NCBI GenBank assembly: GCA_946406115.1
Contig: OX291557.1
Location: 8,216,501 to 8,280,500 of the forward strand
DNA length: 64,000 bases
Direction: 5' to 3'
Source: Apoda limacodes
Lineage: Eukaryota > Arthropoda > Insecta > Lepidoptera > Limacodidae
The notes beneath the pieces were generated by a model. That model ran no database searches. It had not been told where the DNA came from and saw only the letters and a list, made by a program, of their open reading frames with translations. This document shows positions 12,646 to 23,984 of this stretch, piece after piece (position 1 is the first letter of the stretch; each line of letters opens with the position of its first letter). Position numbers and translations under genes: made by a program.

Positions 12646-14260
12646 ATGAAAATCCTTTCACCAGTGTCAGAGGATGAGGTACGCAAGAATATAAACAGTG
12701 CCAAATCGAAAGCTACTGGATACGATGACATTGGTAGGAACATGATATCACTAATTTTAAACCAAACAGTCCTTATCTTAACACATATCATTAACTTTTC
12801 TTTATATTCAGGAACATTTCCTACTGCCTGAAAAACTGCTTATATAACACCAATTCCAAAAACTGCCAATACAACTTTAAATAATCAATTTATATTTCCA
12901 TACTCCCATTTCTGTCAAAAATTGTTGAAGCTCTAGTTCACAAGCAACTTACACTCTTTATTAACAATAATAACATTTTTACACAATACCAATCAGGTTT
13001 TCGTTGTGGCCATAGCAAATCTACAGCACTACTCAAGATTATTGTAGATATCAAAGAAAAACCTTTATTAAAATCCTTTCACCCGTATCAGAGGATGAGG
13101 TGCGCAAGAATATAAACAGTATCAAATCGAAAACTACTGGTTACGATTACATTGGTAGGAACATGATATCACTAATTTAACACTAAACAGTCCCTATTTT
13201 AACTCATATCGTTAACTTTAATATAACACCACATCGTTTAATTGAAGCTATCAAAGAAGGTATGGAAAATGTTCATCTAACTGTCTTTGTGTTGATTGAC
13301 TTTTCCAATGCGTTCAACACAGTGGATCATGATCTTTTCAAAATCAAAATCAAAAAATAAAATCTTTTTATTCAAATGGGTTACTAAGAACACTTTCGAG
13401 TCGTCGAAAAATCCATGTGATACGTTAAAAGTCTTCAATTGATATGTGACGGGATTTAAAGTAACTCCCAAGAAAAATATATTCATATAATATATATAGA
13501 AGTTTGCAAGAGCAGCCAGCCTCCACAGGCGGCACCCGTTCACAAGTATGACACATTAATCAGCCATCGCTTCGCTCAACCATGTTTTAGGGAACATAAC
13601 GACCTGACGCACATGCCACCATCGTAGAGACTTTGAGAGAGCATGACACACTCAAGCAACTCCAATAAAAGTACTATCAAAGCTTGTTATTATTTCATCA
13701 TCTCAACTAAAGTGGTTTGATTCCTACTTTTGTGGAGACCGACAGGCAGTGCGTCTCAATCGCACTATATCCGACTGGTGCGATCAGTCTGCTGGGGTTC
13801 CTCAGGGTGGGTTTCTATCCCCATTATTGTTTTCTCTTTGTATAAATTTAGTCATAACCACAATTTGTAGTTCTTTTCATCTGTACGCAGATGATTTACA
13901 ACTACAGCCAAGCTGCAGCTAATGAAATTGATAAGGCTGTATCCAAATTTAATAGGGACCTGAATAGTTTAAGCTGCTGGTCAGCTAAATTTGGTGTCAC
14001 AGTAAATCCTTCCAAATGCCAAGCGATAATTCTAGGAAGTTCTCGTCAACTTGAGAAACTAGATCAAGTATCTGTAAATCCAGTTTCATACGAGAATACT
14101 AGTATTTCTTACGGTCCCATTTCACCGAATCGGTTTTCTCTCTAGTTCCTTTTCCTATCAGGCTGTAATGTACAGTGTGAGTCAGTGGCTGTAATCTGAA
14201 ACGCGTTACCAGTTGATATAAGGAAAGCGTCATCTAAACTATCATTTAAAACTGCGTAAG
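12646..14260 (+). pseudogene. Broken non-LTR retrotransposon reverse transcriptase (jockey/CR1-like)
   Basis: Pieces of a reverse transcriptase can be read in order across shifting frames: SPVSEDEVRKNINSAKSKAT with YDDIG; then ITPIPK; then TQYQSGFR-GHST; then FVLIDFSNAFNTVDHDLF; then WFDSYF-GDRQAVRLN; then AGVPQGGFLSPLLFSL; then the catalytic YADD box (FHLYADDLQLQ) near 13880. This order is typical of jockey/CR1-clade LINEs. Frames are broken by stops and indels. The first block (12649 on) is repeated at about 13073-13184, and a foreign insert splits the DHDLF and WFDSYF regions (about 13338-13665). The element is dead and truncated, with no ORF1 or endonuclease seen. Confidence 0.75.
13338..13665 (-). 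mobile_element. Retroposon insert within the reverse-transcriptase pseudogene
   Basis: It starts with a TTTTGA-type tail in reverse orientation (AAAATCAAAATCAAAAAATA, then AATCTTTTTATTC), homologous to the + strand fragment at 2162-2220, and interrupts the pseudogene after the DHDLF codons. The right boundary is inferred from where reverse-transcriptase similarity resumes. Confidence 0.5.
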
Positions 14261-14394
14261 GTTCGCAAACACTATCAGAAGAATAATTCTAACTGACTCA
14301 GACAGTATAATCTTAGTATGTATATATAGTATCCTATCATATAGTTTTGCATTTTGTAGTATCATAACATTGCATTTTTTATGTATTATTTATA

Positions 14395-14662
14395 TTACTA
14401 TGGTATCTTGTATTATATTATTCTAATATTATACATATTATATCAGTACAGTTTTTTATGGCAATGTCAATAATTATATTACTATGGTATCTTGTATTAT
14501 ATTATTCTAATATATTATCATTATACATATTATATCAGTACAGATTTTTATTTCAATGTCAATAATTATGTTACTATGGTATCTTGTATTATATTATTCT
14601 AATATATTATCATTAAACATATTATATCATTGCAGTTTTTAATGTCAATGTCAATAATGTCC
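14395..14662. repeat. Three-copy tandem repeat, 84-92 bp unit
   Basis: Units start TTACTATGGTATCTTGTATT at 14395, 14479 and 14571, and end with a TCAATGTCAATAAT-like motif. Copies 2 and 3 share an 8-bp insertion (ATTATCAT-like) absent from copy 1. It lies just downstream of the reverse-transcriptase pseudogene and may be part of its 3' region. Confidence 0.85.
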
Positions 14663-16530
14663 ACTATGCTATTGTGTGCTTAGCCTATTTTTTGTTTTCT
14701 TTTATAGTAGTCCGCCCCTAGTAACACTAGTTGTTTTCTCAAAATCAGTGATAAAATACAAGGTGCACTCGTAAAAAATAACATTCATAACTTGCATCTA
14801 AATACCTCGCTTCTCTCAGGATTCTTCTCTTGAACCACTCGCTACGCTTGGGGTGCAACTATAACATTCTTCGATCGATGTTAAGTAATGGAGGTAGTAT
14901 TAAGTATTTTTTATTGACTTTAATGATCTACTTTTGTGATAAGTATTTAATTAAGAACGAAAAAATAAAATATGATTTTGACAAAAAATATTGCGACTTC
15001 AAAACTCTAAGTTGACCTACTGACAGAACATTAAGCTATATAGATACGTGTTTTCTTCGCTTTCGCTCTTTGAAGTCAGATTCTAAAAATTTGCATTTCA
15101 TACAAATATCAAAATTTGCAATAAAGATAGTCACATATTGTCTATTGGTATTTGATGGATAAGCTAAAAAACACGTATCAATTTTCTGTCCGTTTGTCTG
15201 TTTTAGGGTGTTATTTTTTTAAATAAGAATTCAAGTCGGATAAAGTATATGTTAGAATTTGATTGTATCGTGTGATCTATTATTATATCGTAGAGTAGAA
15301 AACAGTGTCTTAATTTTTTTTCTTTGTGGTAAAAAAGCGAGGACATCGAGATAGTTTATGTGCTTCTTTTATATGCATTACTTCTTTAACTTAACATACA
15401 ATCGACCAATAAATGATACTGATTGTTAATTTCCATAAATCTTAGCAAGGATGTTTTGTCTAACCATATCGTTCGTAACAATCTCATAGAATCTATAAGG
15501 AAGTTATTAAATTCGTATGGTAATAATATATGTCGTGACGAACAGTGTTTTTCTGTGTGATTCATGGATAGGTACGATCAATCTTCTGCTTCGTACGCAA
15601 CCTTCATTATCGTAGGTCACCTACTTTAATGATTTCGTTTAGTTTCTAAATAGAACAAATAATAATGTAATACTTACTTGTAATGACTCGACCTGGTGAT
15701 AGTATGTATATATGACTGCTATGTCTAGAGTCCCAATAAAACTACCATCTGCCATCTATCACCTACCGGTCTCCATTCCAGGACACGTCTTTTCAACTGC
15801 TGTCGATCCTTATTGACAGACGTAGCCTGCCCACTTCAGCTTGCTGATTCTGTAAGCTATGTAGAAAGATTTTATGTGTCTGAAAATTAAAGTGTATGTT
15901 TAAATTAAGCCCATGTTTAAATAATGTATGGTTCATCTATCTACACTTTCGCACTCCTTAGCAACTACGCAAAATTTGACACAGTAACCACACAATGGTT
16001 GCTCCCCATCCATTTTCCTTGTCTTGAGGGACTACAATAAAGGGTTTTTTAAGGCTTGTACGTACAGTCACCAACGACCTTCATAGTTCTTTTCTATGAG
16101 CCGCACCACCCGCATGTAAACATCGCGCCCCGGATAAAATGCTTTGTTTATTTACTATAAATAAGAAAACATGAAAACCAAATTATTCCTTATTGCTTTT
16201 GAAGGTAGGAAAATATATTTTATAGTGTTTTGAAAAAAAATGTAGAATTAATAACTGGAAAAAAAAGCTTAAAGGCTTTTCCCTTCGTTTCTGTAAATTA
16301 TTATATGTTAATCCGTGTACCTTGTAAATTACTAGGAATTTTTTATTCTATTAATGTCATATTAAAACAGGTTAAAAATACAGCTACAAACTTGCTTAGT
16401 TTTCCGTAATTTTGGAAGGATAAGCCTTAAAGAAGGGAGTGATAAGAACGAAAGTAGCCCCCTGAAGTTGCAAGTGTCCATAGGCAAACGGTATTCACAT
16501 TGATGGTATAAAAAAATAACTTTATATTTA
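14663..16530. other. Unassigned AT-rich intronic stretch
   Basis: No gene recognised. Only short chance frames are present. Confidence 0.45.
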
Positions 16531-16619
16531 CCTACTAGCTTTTGCCCGTGGTTCCATCCGCCGTAAATTCGGTAATCAGTGTAGGACTTTTACGGCTACT
16601 CCTTAATTATTAAAAAAAA

Positions 16620-17203
16620 AACGATCAAGTGTGAGTCGGACTCGCGCACGAAAGGTTCCGTACCTAAAGTTTTTTTTTTTTTTTATATTTGAGTTGATTG
16701 AATGAAAGGTAAATTGCGGTTTACGATTTATGACGTATTAAAAAAAAGCTATTTACTACATCTCGTTCAAACCAATTTTCGGTGGAAGTTTGCATGGTAA
16801 TGTTCATCATATATTTTTATCATTCTCTTATTTCAGAAGTTGGGGGGGGGGGGGGGGAGGGGAGTGGGACACATTTTACCACTATGGAAGTGTCTCTTGC
16901 GCAAACTCAATATCATTTTTGAGAACTGTCCATAGATACTCCACTCGTGTGGGATTAATGAAAAAAAAATTTTAGAGTTTCAGTTCTAACTATGGGGAAC
17001 CCCAAAATTTTTTTTTTTTTTTTTCTATTTTTGTGTGAAAATCTTAATGCGGTTCATAGAATACATCTACTTACCAAGTTGCAACAGTATAGTTCTTATA
17101 GTTTCGGAAAAAAGTGGCTGCGACACACGGACGGACAGACAGACAGACATGACGAATCCATAAGGGTTCCGTTTTTTGCCATTTGGCTACGGAACCCTAA
17201 AAA
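16620..17203 (+). mobile_element. Modular repeat nested in the Helitron-like element
   Basis: The head AAGTGTGAGTCGGACTCGCG, then GGTTCCGTACC, and the tail TTTGGCTACGGAACCCTAAA are the same as at 8184-8684. The copy is expanded by homopolymers, including 16 consecutive G at 16842-16857 followed by AGGGGAG. Confidence 0.65.
16842..16864 (+). repeat. Poly-G tract
   Basis: Sixteen G residues in a row, then AGG-GGAG, in otherwise AT-rich DNA. It could form a G-quadruplex or be a sequencing or assembly length artefact. Confidence 0.8.
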
Positions 17204-17874
17204 TGACAAACGCTTAACTTTTTCAAATAGCCTATGTCCTTTCTCGGGACTCAAACTGTTCCATGCCAAATGTATCTTAATCGGTACAGCGGTTTAAGCG
17301 TAAAGAGGTGACAGACAGACAAATAGACAGAGAGTTACTTTCGCATTTATAATATTAGTATGGATATGAATAATCTGGTGAATGGTAAGCATAATATTTA
17401 TTTTATCTCTTTCTATTTATCTTTATTTTGTAATACAATGTAAATATCGAAAACACAACGCAACAACTCAAAATAATAAAATAAATGTTGTAGTAGCTAA
17501 TAACTTCAGATACAGGAAAAAGTACTTCTAGTTAATCCAAATTACAAATAAACATTTCTAGGATGTAAAAAAACCGTTAACATAAACTTCCTAAAACAAA
17601 CTCGCACAGTATGTATGACGTGATTTTTTCTCTTAGGTTATTTGTATCATGACTCCCGCGCAAGCCGCTTGTGCCAAGCGAGCGATCGCGGCATCTCGTC
17701 TGTGACAACGACCTGACTACCCACATGCGTTTGTTGCATTGAACTTTAAGAAAAAAAAAAAAAGAAGATAAATTAAAAGTTTTTTTTTTCACTATCACGT
17801 GTGGCATCCTCTGCCTGCCTGCATGTTTTTTTCCTATATCGTGGGACTGTATCAGTTACAGTGTTGACTTGATA

Positions 17875-17977
17875 ATGGAAGTGTTGTTGGTGCAAGATGG
17901 ACCTATTGTTGTGTCTTGGATAGTCTTTTTGCTGTTGATATGCCGGTGTTATTATCAGATTGGTGTGTCAAAGGGTG
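17875..17977 (+). CDS. Candidate alternative first coding exon (hydrophobic N-terminus)
   Basis: An ATG at 17875 opens 34 codons, then one base, then a strong donor GTG|GTGAGT at 17977/17978. The peptide begins MEVLLVQDGP and carries a run of hydrophobic residues (IVVSWIVFLLLIC, residues 11-23) followed by RCYYQ, resembling a signal anchor. The phase-1 end is the one needed to join the exon at 57240 (G+AA gives Glu). An arthropod-type initiator TCAGT lies just upstream at 17852-17856, which would leave a 5' leader of about 20 bases. No homologue is recognised. With no splicing the frame stops three codons later. In so long an intron such a combination could arise by chance, so this is a hypothesis. 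Confidence 0.3.
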
Positions 17978-18493
17978 GTGAGTGATTTAGCAATGGTTAT
18001 TAATAAGTGTACCAATGTTTCTAGATAAGTTCGGTTTTATTGTTTTTAAATAATCGTAATTACCACAAACCTATACTATACATCAAACATTGCGGGTAGC
18101 TTAAATGGACAAGGCGTAAGTATTTATATGTTTTTGGCCGGATTGGGTCGAATTACTGGCCTTGGGGATGGGCCCTTTCCCAAATGCAAATTAATATTTA
18201 CTAGTTGTTTTAATTTTATTATTATGATATGGTGAGATTTAAAAACCGAGTTAGATTTTTATTAGAATTGGAAGAAATAAATTAGAGTCAAATCACTAGA
18301 CTTCCCTAGGTTAGAACTATAGAATATACTTAGCATGTTATCACTCATAGACAAACAGGAATAGTCCTTAAAATAAAACTTGTTTCAAAATCATTCTGAT
18401 GTTACATTCTTTGTTCATTTTACGTTTGTGTTGAAAGATAGTAAGGTAGCAATGTATTCAATTATCTTTGTCATACCAGTAGGTTTTTATTAG
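17978..18493. other. Unassigned intronic stretch
   Basis: Follows the candidate exon at 17875-17977. Nothing recognisable. Confidence 0.4.
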
Positions 18494-18829
18494 GGTTCCG
18501 TACCCAAAGGATACAAACGGGACCCTATTACTAAGACTTCGCTGTCCGTCTGTCACCAGTCATGAATAGTGATAGTTAGACAGTTAAAATTTTCACAGAT
18601 GATGTATTTCTGTTTCCGCTATAACGAATACTAAAAAACAGAATAAAATAAATATTAAGGGGGCTCCTATACAACAAATGTGATTTTTTTGCTCGATATT
18701 GATAACGGCAACAGGTGTAGACGCTTAAATATAAATATAAAAAAAAAAAACCTTTTTTTTTTTGCCGTTTTGTAGATAATTGTACGGAACCCTTCGTGCG
18801 CGAGTCCGACTCGCACTTGGCCGGTTTTA
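18494..18829 (+). mobile_element. GGGTTCCGTACCC-headed lepidopteran repeat, near full length
   Basis: The head GGGTTCCGTACCCAAAGG, CGGGACCCTATTACTAAGAC, TTCACAGATGATGTATTTCT and CTATACAACAAATGTG, and the tail GTACGGAACCCTTCGTGCGC followed by CGCACTTGGCCGG, are present in order. An internal block CTCGATATTGATAACGGCAA recurs inverted at about 20249-20280. Confidence 0.75.
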
Positions 18830-19834
18830 TCTTGGTTTACCATATTGTAAACAAATGTAAAGTGTTTTGAAAACTTGAATATACGAGAATGTTCCTACTA
18901 TAATTTAAACGCGCTAAGCACATTCACCCTTCCCCCACCTCTTAAAATATTTTTTTTTTTATGTAATTAATTCTATCAATACGGATAAACTGTCAGACCT
19001 TGATTTTTTATAATAATAAGCTAAGTGAAAGTGTGTTTTTTAGATGATTAAAATTGAAATATGAAAACATTTTAAAAGATTCCATATCAATTGTAATGAA
19101 CCATCTTTATTCCACGTCAATTAGAATTAATATTTATAATAAACTGTATTACAGATTACAAATACGACTAATAGTTAATCCGTGTCGTAATAAGGGCAAG
19201 GCGATAATACTCGTCCAGTTCATTGCATTGATTGTTTCTCTCTTTGAATACCTATATATTCGTTGGGAAATTGTTTGCGTGTAGACTGTTTATATGCGTG
19301 TAGCAAACAGTTTCCGAACTTCGATTTCGTCATTTTTGACGATTCAAGAGGGCGATTCACTAGGGTTACCTTTTTGTCGATTTGGAATCGCACGCGCTTT
19401 CGATTTTGATTCGATAGAAATACAACCCGCATTTGACATGTAAAAATAAAATGCACTGTTTTATGAACGGCATTAATAGATATATAACTCACCGAATTCA
19501 GTAATGAAAACCTTGTCATGAACTTCATTAAAGGTCTCTCATATCCTGTTGAGTTTGTGTCTATTTGTATGGACTGTGTTTATTGGTGTGCGATCCGTTT
19601 GTACCGGAAATGTGAATATATCATGTTGGTATTAGAGATAGGCTAATTTCATTTTTTTTCAACAAATTTGTGGTGTTTTGTTTCATTTTTATTTTGTAAT
19701 GTCAATTTTAAGTTTATGATGATTTTAGTATTTCATAAATAATAAAATTGTATTATTTAGCACCGCATAATTTTCAACTCAAAATTGAAATTTTCGAACA
19801 CAAAATAAGAAAGAAAGGAATTATTATTATTATT
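18830..19834. other. Unassigned intronic stretch
   Basis: AT-rich DNA. A patch near 19290-19440 with CACGCGCTTTCGATTTTG may be an unrecognised repeat. No gene. Confidence 0.4.
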
Positions 19835-20196
19835 GAAGTGAAAACTTCTTTAGCGGCGTTGTGCACTTTTTTTGGTATGGGTAAAAAATGATAAACTCGC
19901 GTCAGGTCACGTGTCCTAATCGTGGAAATTCGTAAGACGGAAACCGTAATGCCACGCCTATTATAATTTTTATTTTTAGTATTCGCGATTATGAGTAGTA
20001 CAGGGAGATTGGATATGGAATTTTAATTCTATGACAGATTGCGATGTCAAATATACTACGTCAAAAAAGTAAATAAACAAACATTATTATTTCTTGACAA
20101 TGTCAAAGACATGTCTTGTGACATATTTGAGTGTTAAGCGCGAATCGTGTGTAAAGGTTTTCACTTCTGCCGGGACTCCCGGATTGCAACTCGTTT
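19835..20196 (-). mobile_element. MITE-like element, reverse copy of the 4962-5376 element
   Basis: It begins GAAGTGAAAACTTCTTTAGC (19835) and ends GGTTTTCACTTCTGCC followed by GGATTGCAACTCG, the reverse of the + strand copy. No transposase. Confidence 0.65.
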
Positions 20197-20248
20197 TTTA
20201 CTTTCAAAGTGATTATATAACTAAATATTCTGTGAATATTTCAAGCGT

Positions 20249-20410
20249 CTACCTGTTGCCGTTATCAATATCGAGCAAAACGAGCAAAAAAATCACGTTT
20301 GTTGTATGGGAGCCCCCTTAAATATTTATTTTATTCTGTTTTTTAGAATTTGTTGTTATAGCGGCAACAGAAATACATCATTTATAAAAATGTCAACTGT
20401 CTAACTATTA
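20249..20410 (-). mobile_element. Partial reverse copy of the GGGTTCCGTACCC repeat
   Basis: It contains TTGCCGTTATCAATATCGAG, ATCACGTTTGTTGTATGGGA and GAAATACATCATTTAT, the reverse of the body of the 18494-18829 repeat. The two terminal blocks are missing. Confidence 0.65.
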
Positions 20411-20607
20411 TTACCATTGAACTGATATGAATCAAACCGAAAATTATGCGAGTAAGTTCTTCACGTAGCATGATTCGTGTGATACCAGAGTTGTTACTAA
20501 ATTGCAGCCTCTGGTGCCAACAGTAAAATTAATGAGTATGTGGTTTTGAAGACACAAATCATATCTACATATATTATTTACTCATACATATATGAATTAT
20601 ACAGTCT

Positions 20608-20876
20608 TACTAATATTATAAATGTGCAAGTTTGTCTGGATGGATGTATGTCGTTACTCAATCACGCTCAAACTATTGGACTGGAGATGAAACTTAACAC
20701 ACATACAGGCTAGGTTCTAGAATATGTCTAAGTTATAGCATGCTATCGAAAAATCTAAAATGGAATAACTATAGCTACAGCTGTAGCTTGCTATAGCAAC
20801 TTCGATGGTATAATTAAGGAGTTTTACGCCGATAAACGAACTTAGGACGGGCGGAGCCGTTGGCAAAATCTAGTAA
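20608..20876 (+). mobile_element. Helitron-like CTAGT-ended element, decayed
   Basis: It starts TACTAATATTATAAATGTGC and ends GGACGGGCGGAGCCGTTGGC then AAAATCTAGT. The middle is partly diverged and includes a near-palindromic TATAGCTACAGCTGTAGCTT. Confidence 0.55.
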
Positions 20877-22340
20877 TATATTTTTTTAAAAAAATCACAA
20901 AATGCCATGATCTATGTGAAATTGAATAGCAGATTTGAATAATGAATATTAAGAGTGTAGATTTAATTATTTTTTTTACTTCGTCATGGTTCCCCGAGGA
21001 GGAGTTCGAGAAGCAAATTGCCGTCATATTAGATAAATAGAAAAAGAACCTACTAGAGCTTAGCTTAAATATGTGCTTTTACCTTTGATATCGAAAGGAA
21101 GGAAAGGATATCAGGAAAGTTATAGAAGAAATTGGTAGGGATCTAGTAGTGGCGATGGCACTTGATAGTATTTAATAATTTATATAGATATTTTTTTCAA
21201 ATGGGCTTTTAGAGGGCCTTTTCAAATATACATTTTTTACTACCGATTTCAAAAAAAAAAAAACCTAAAAGTATCCGTACATTTAACACACTCAGCATGA
21301 ATAGCACTAATAATATAATGTAACAGTCGAACACAGTGTATTTCGTTTTAGTTTAAGATGCACATCTCTAAATTCGGTATAAGCCGCTATTCTCAGGAAC
21401 GCACACGTTTTCTATTTATTTTTAACTATAAATATAACATTACCCGGTGCACTCCCGCGGTTTTGAATGCGGCCATGTATACTTATATACTTTGATTATT
21501 TTTAACAGGTTAATAATCAAAGCTTGTAAAAGATCGCTGAACTTCGACCCCGTTTGATCGATTATCATAAAAGTTGGTACATCTGGTGTTTTTTTTTTCA
21601 TATAATATGCTTATTGCTGTCCCTTCTGTTGTTAATTGCCATATTGGACAAATTTTCTTGTAACCTATGAGTAAAGCTTGCCACATACTAATATAACACA
21701 AGGCAACAAGGATTTTGTTGCTCCCAAAAAATGTTTTATTTTGCATTTATTTAAGCCAATATTATACGATAAACACCAAGAAAAGTTATCGTTAGCTCAT
21801 ATTTTGAAGATAAATGAGATCTAATTGTCAAAAATTGATGATTTTGGTAATTTTTAATATTCTGCTTTTATCACAAAAAAAATAAAATTGTATACATTTC
21901 AAATTATATGATAGTAAAGTTGAACTATTGTATTTTTTAATGTGTAAAATTAGTACAATTTCTTTTTTTTTTTTTAGGAAGTTATCAATTTTTTACCAAA
22001 ATGTTTTCTTTTCCATACAAATTAGTTTAGGCTCCATAGTTCTTACTGGGAGCGATAAGAATACATATATGGAATGCTTATAGCTTAGCGATGGAAAATC
22101 ATACAAGTCTATTTAAAAAAATCATTTAAATTTTATTGCGACTTGTGGTTATATAATCAAAAGAAAAAAAGTACTCAGTTCAGAAATAAATCGTAAATAT
22201 GACTAAAAACATGCTTTTTGCACCATTTAACCTATTTTTTATTGAAATGTACCCGATGAAAATATATTCAAGTCTGGATTTTTATTTAAAATGTAAAATT
22301 GTACAAGAATCCATGCGGCCGGCAACTAGTAAAGCGCTTT
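20877..22340. other. Unassigned AT-rich intronic stretch
   Basis: No gene or clear repeat recognised. Confidence 0.4.
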
Positions 22341-22349
22341 ATTTTGTTG

Positions 22350-22660
22350 ACTTGTGTTATTAATGCGATAGTAACTCTGTCTGTTACGTCTTCACGCTGA
22401 AACCGCTCTACCGATAAAGATGAAATTTTCCAAGGAGATAGTTTGAGTCCCGAGAAAGGACATAGGCTGCTTTAAAACGCCAAGTGTGAGTCGGTTTTTT
22501 TTATAAATTGAGGAGTTGTCGAGTCCTGTGGAAAAATATAAGCTATACTTGAAAAGGTCAAGTGTGAGTCGGTTTTTTTATAAGTAATTGAGGAGTTGCC
22601 TTTGAAATCCTACACCAATAACCGAATTTAGGACGGGTGAAATCGCGGGCTAAAGCTAGT
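22350..22660 (+). mobile_element. Helitron-like CTAGT-ended element with internal duplication
   Basis: It contains TTCACGCTGAAACCGCT, ATAGTTTGAGTCCCGAGAAA and GGACATAGGCTGC, and ends AATCGCGGGCTAAAGCTAGT. A block with AAGTGTGAGTCGG, a T-run and GAGGAGTTG occurs twice (about 22482 and 22558). Confidence 0.55.
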
Positions 22661-23239
22661 ATATTATACTTTTTAGTCCGGTGAGCATTGCACATTAATA
22701 TGAATAGCATCTACGAGGCACCACACACGGGACATATGCAAAAACCGAATATTCAGTTATCCAAGGCCGTCAAGGCTTGGGAGTGCTCTAAGAGGGTAAT
22801 AGAACCTTCCTGTAAAGGAAAAGCGCAAAATCCCCTTTATATATAATAAATTATTCATGTCCGTCCTTCCGTATGTTGGTATCTGAAGTACATACACATA
22901 TTTTATTTATCCGACATTCAATTACTTATATAAATGTTATCGGAGATGATATTGTGTAAAAAAAGTGTGCGTCTTTGTATATTTTTTTGCAATTCAAAAT
23001 ATTAGTAGGTAGATCGATTCAAAGAAACTTATAACCTTACCTACAAAGAAGTGAACAATTATAACAGTGATAGTTGCTGAGAAAATTGCAAACACAGAAA
23101 AATCCATACGTAGGAAACACAGATACCTCCTATTTTTGATGGTTAATATTAGATAATAATAAATGGCACGACCGCGCGGTCAATAGTGTAGGATCTGCAG
23201 ATCTATAAGAAAACACTGATCCTTATTTTTTTAAACAAT

Positions 23240-23497
23240 CCTATTAATACTGTAAATGCTAAAGTCTGTTTGCATCTTCACAAGTCACTTATACATGTAC
23301 CGATTTAGTTGAAATTTGGTATTGACATAGTTTAAGTCCCGGAGGAGGAGGAGGACATTGGATAGTTTTTATCCCGAAAAAATCAACTATAGTACAGTAT
23401 CTGTAGCCTGCTACAGATAACTTGATTGGTATCATTAAGAAGTTCCACATCGATAACCAACTTAAGAGCGGGTAGAGCCGCTGGCAAAATTCATTAA
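23240..23497 (+). mobile_element. Helitron-like element, decayed
   Basis: It starts CCTATTAATACTGTAAATGC and ends TAGAGCCGCTGGCAAAATTC. A second truncated 5' end follows at about 23505-23600 (CCATTAACATTATAAATGCG). Confidence 0.5.
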
Positions 23498-23804
23498 TTA
23501 CCAGCTATCCCATTAACATTATAAATGCGAAATTTTGGATGGTTGTTTGTTACTCAATTACACTTCAACCACTGGATGGCTCGATATGATACAATCCTGT
23601 ATCATATTTACAGTTAGTTCGCTATTTGTACGCCGCTGACATGATCTAATATGTATGCGCGTGCGATTGTTTTATGGTCGGTTGGTCGGTCGTTACTCAG
23701 TGGACGACAAGTAGGTCGTGTGACCACGTTGCGTCCGACCCAAGAAATCACATCGAAATAGACAGACACATACCATGATCTAATTTATAAACATTAAACT
23801 TCCT

Positions 23805-23935
23805 CATGGCTCAGTTGGTAGAAGGGCCTTCTGAGCAGAGGGCGGAAGTTCTGTCTCCGCGCAGGACAAACATGTATGTGAGGAACGTTTGTGTTTGTCT
23901 AGTCTGAGTGTGATTATTATGTAAATATCGTTGTA
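23805..23935 (+). mobile_element. tRNA-derived SINE
   Basis: The tRNA-like head has an A-box-like TGGCTCAGTTGG and a B-box-like AAGTTCTGTCTCC spaced as in a tRNA, followed by a non-tRNA body (GTGAGGAACGTTTGTGTTTG). The fold is too degenerate for a working tRNA. Confidence 0.6.
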
Positions 23936-23948
23936 TATATGTCGTGGC

Positions 23949-23984
23949 CCGATCTTAGAATTTATTTATTTATTTATTTATTAC
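23949..23984. repeat. TTTA microsatellite
   Basis: About seven TTTA units. It may be the simple-sequence tail of a retroposon lying to the right in reverse orientation. Confidence 0.75.

Larger units (their letters stand above)
16534..17361 (-). mobile_element. Helitron-like element, reverse orientation, with nested insert
   Basis: The left end ACTAGCTTTTGCCCGTGG is the reverse of a GGGCAAAAGCTAGT terminus; the right end TTTCGCATTTATAATATTAG is the reverse of the usual start. The two parts, 16534-16618 and about 17204-17361, are split by a modular repeat at 16620-17203. Such short CTAGT-ended sequences are common in Lepidoptera and resemble non-autonomous Helitrons. No Rep/helicase is present. 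Confidence 0.55.

Noticed and set aside
23805..23880. Functional tRNA gene
   Set aside because: Box-like motifs are present but the B box is degenerate and the fold is poor. A SINE body follows.
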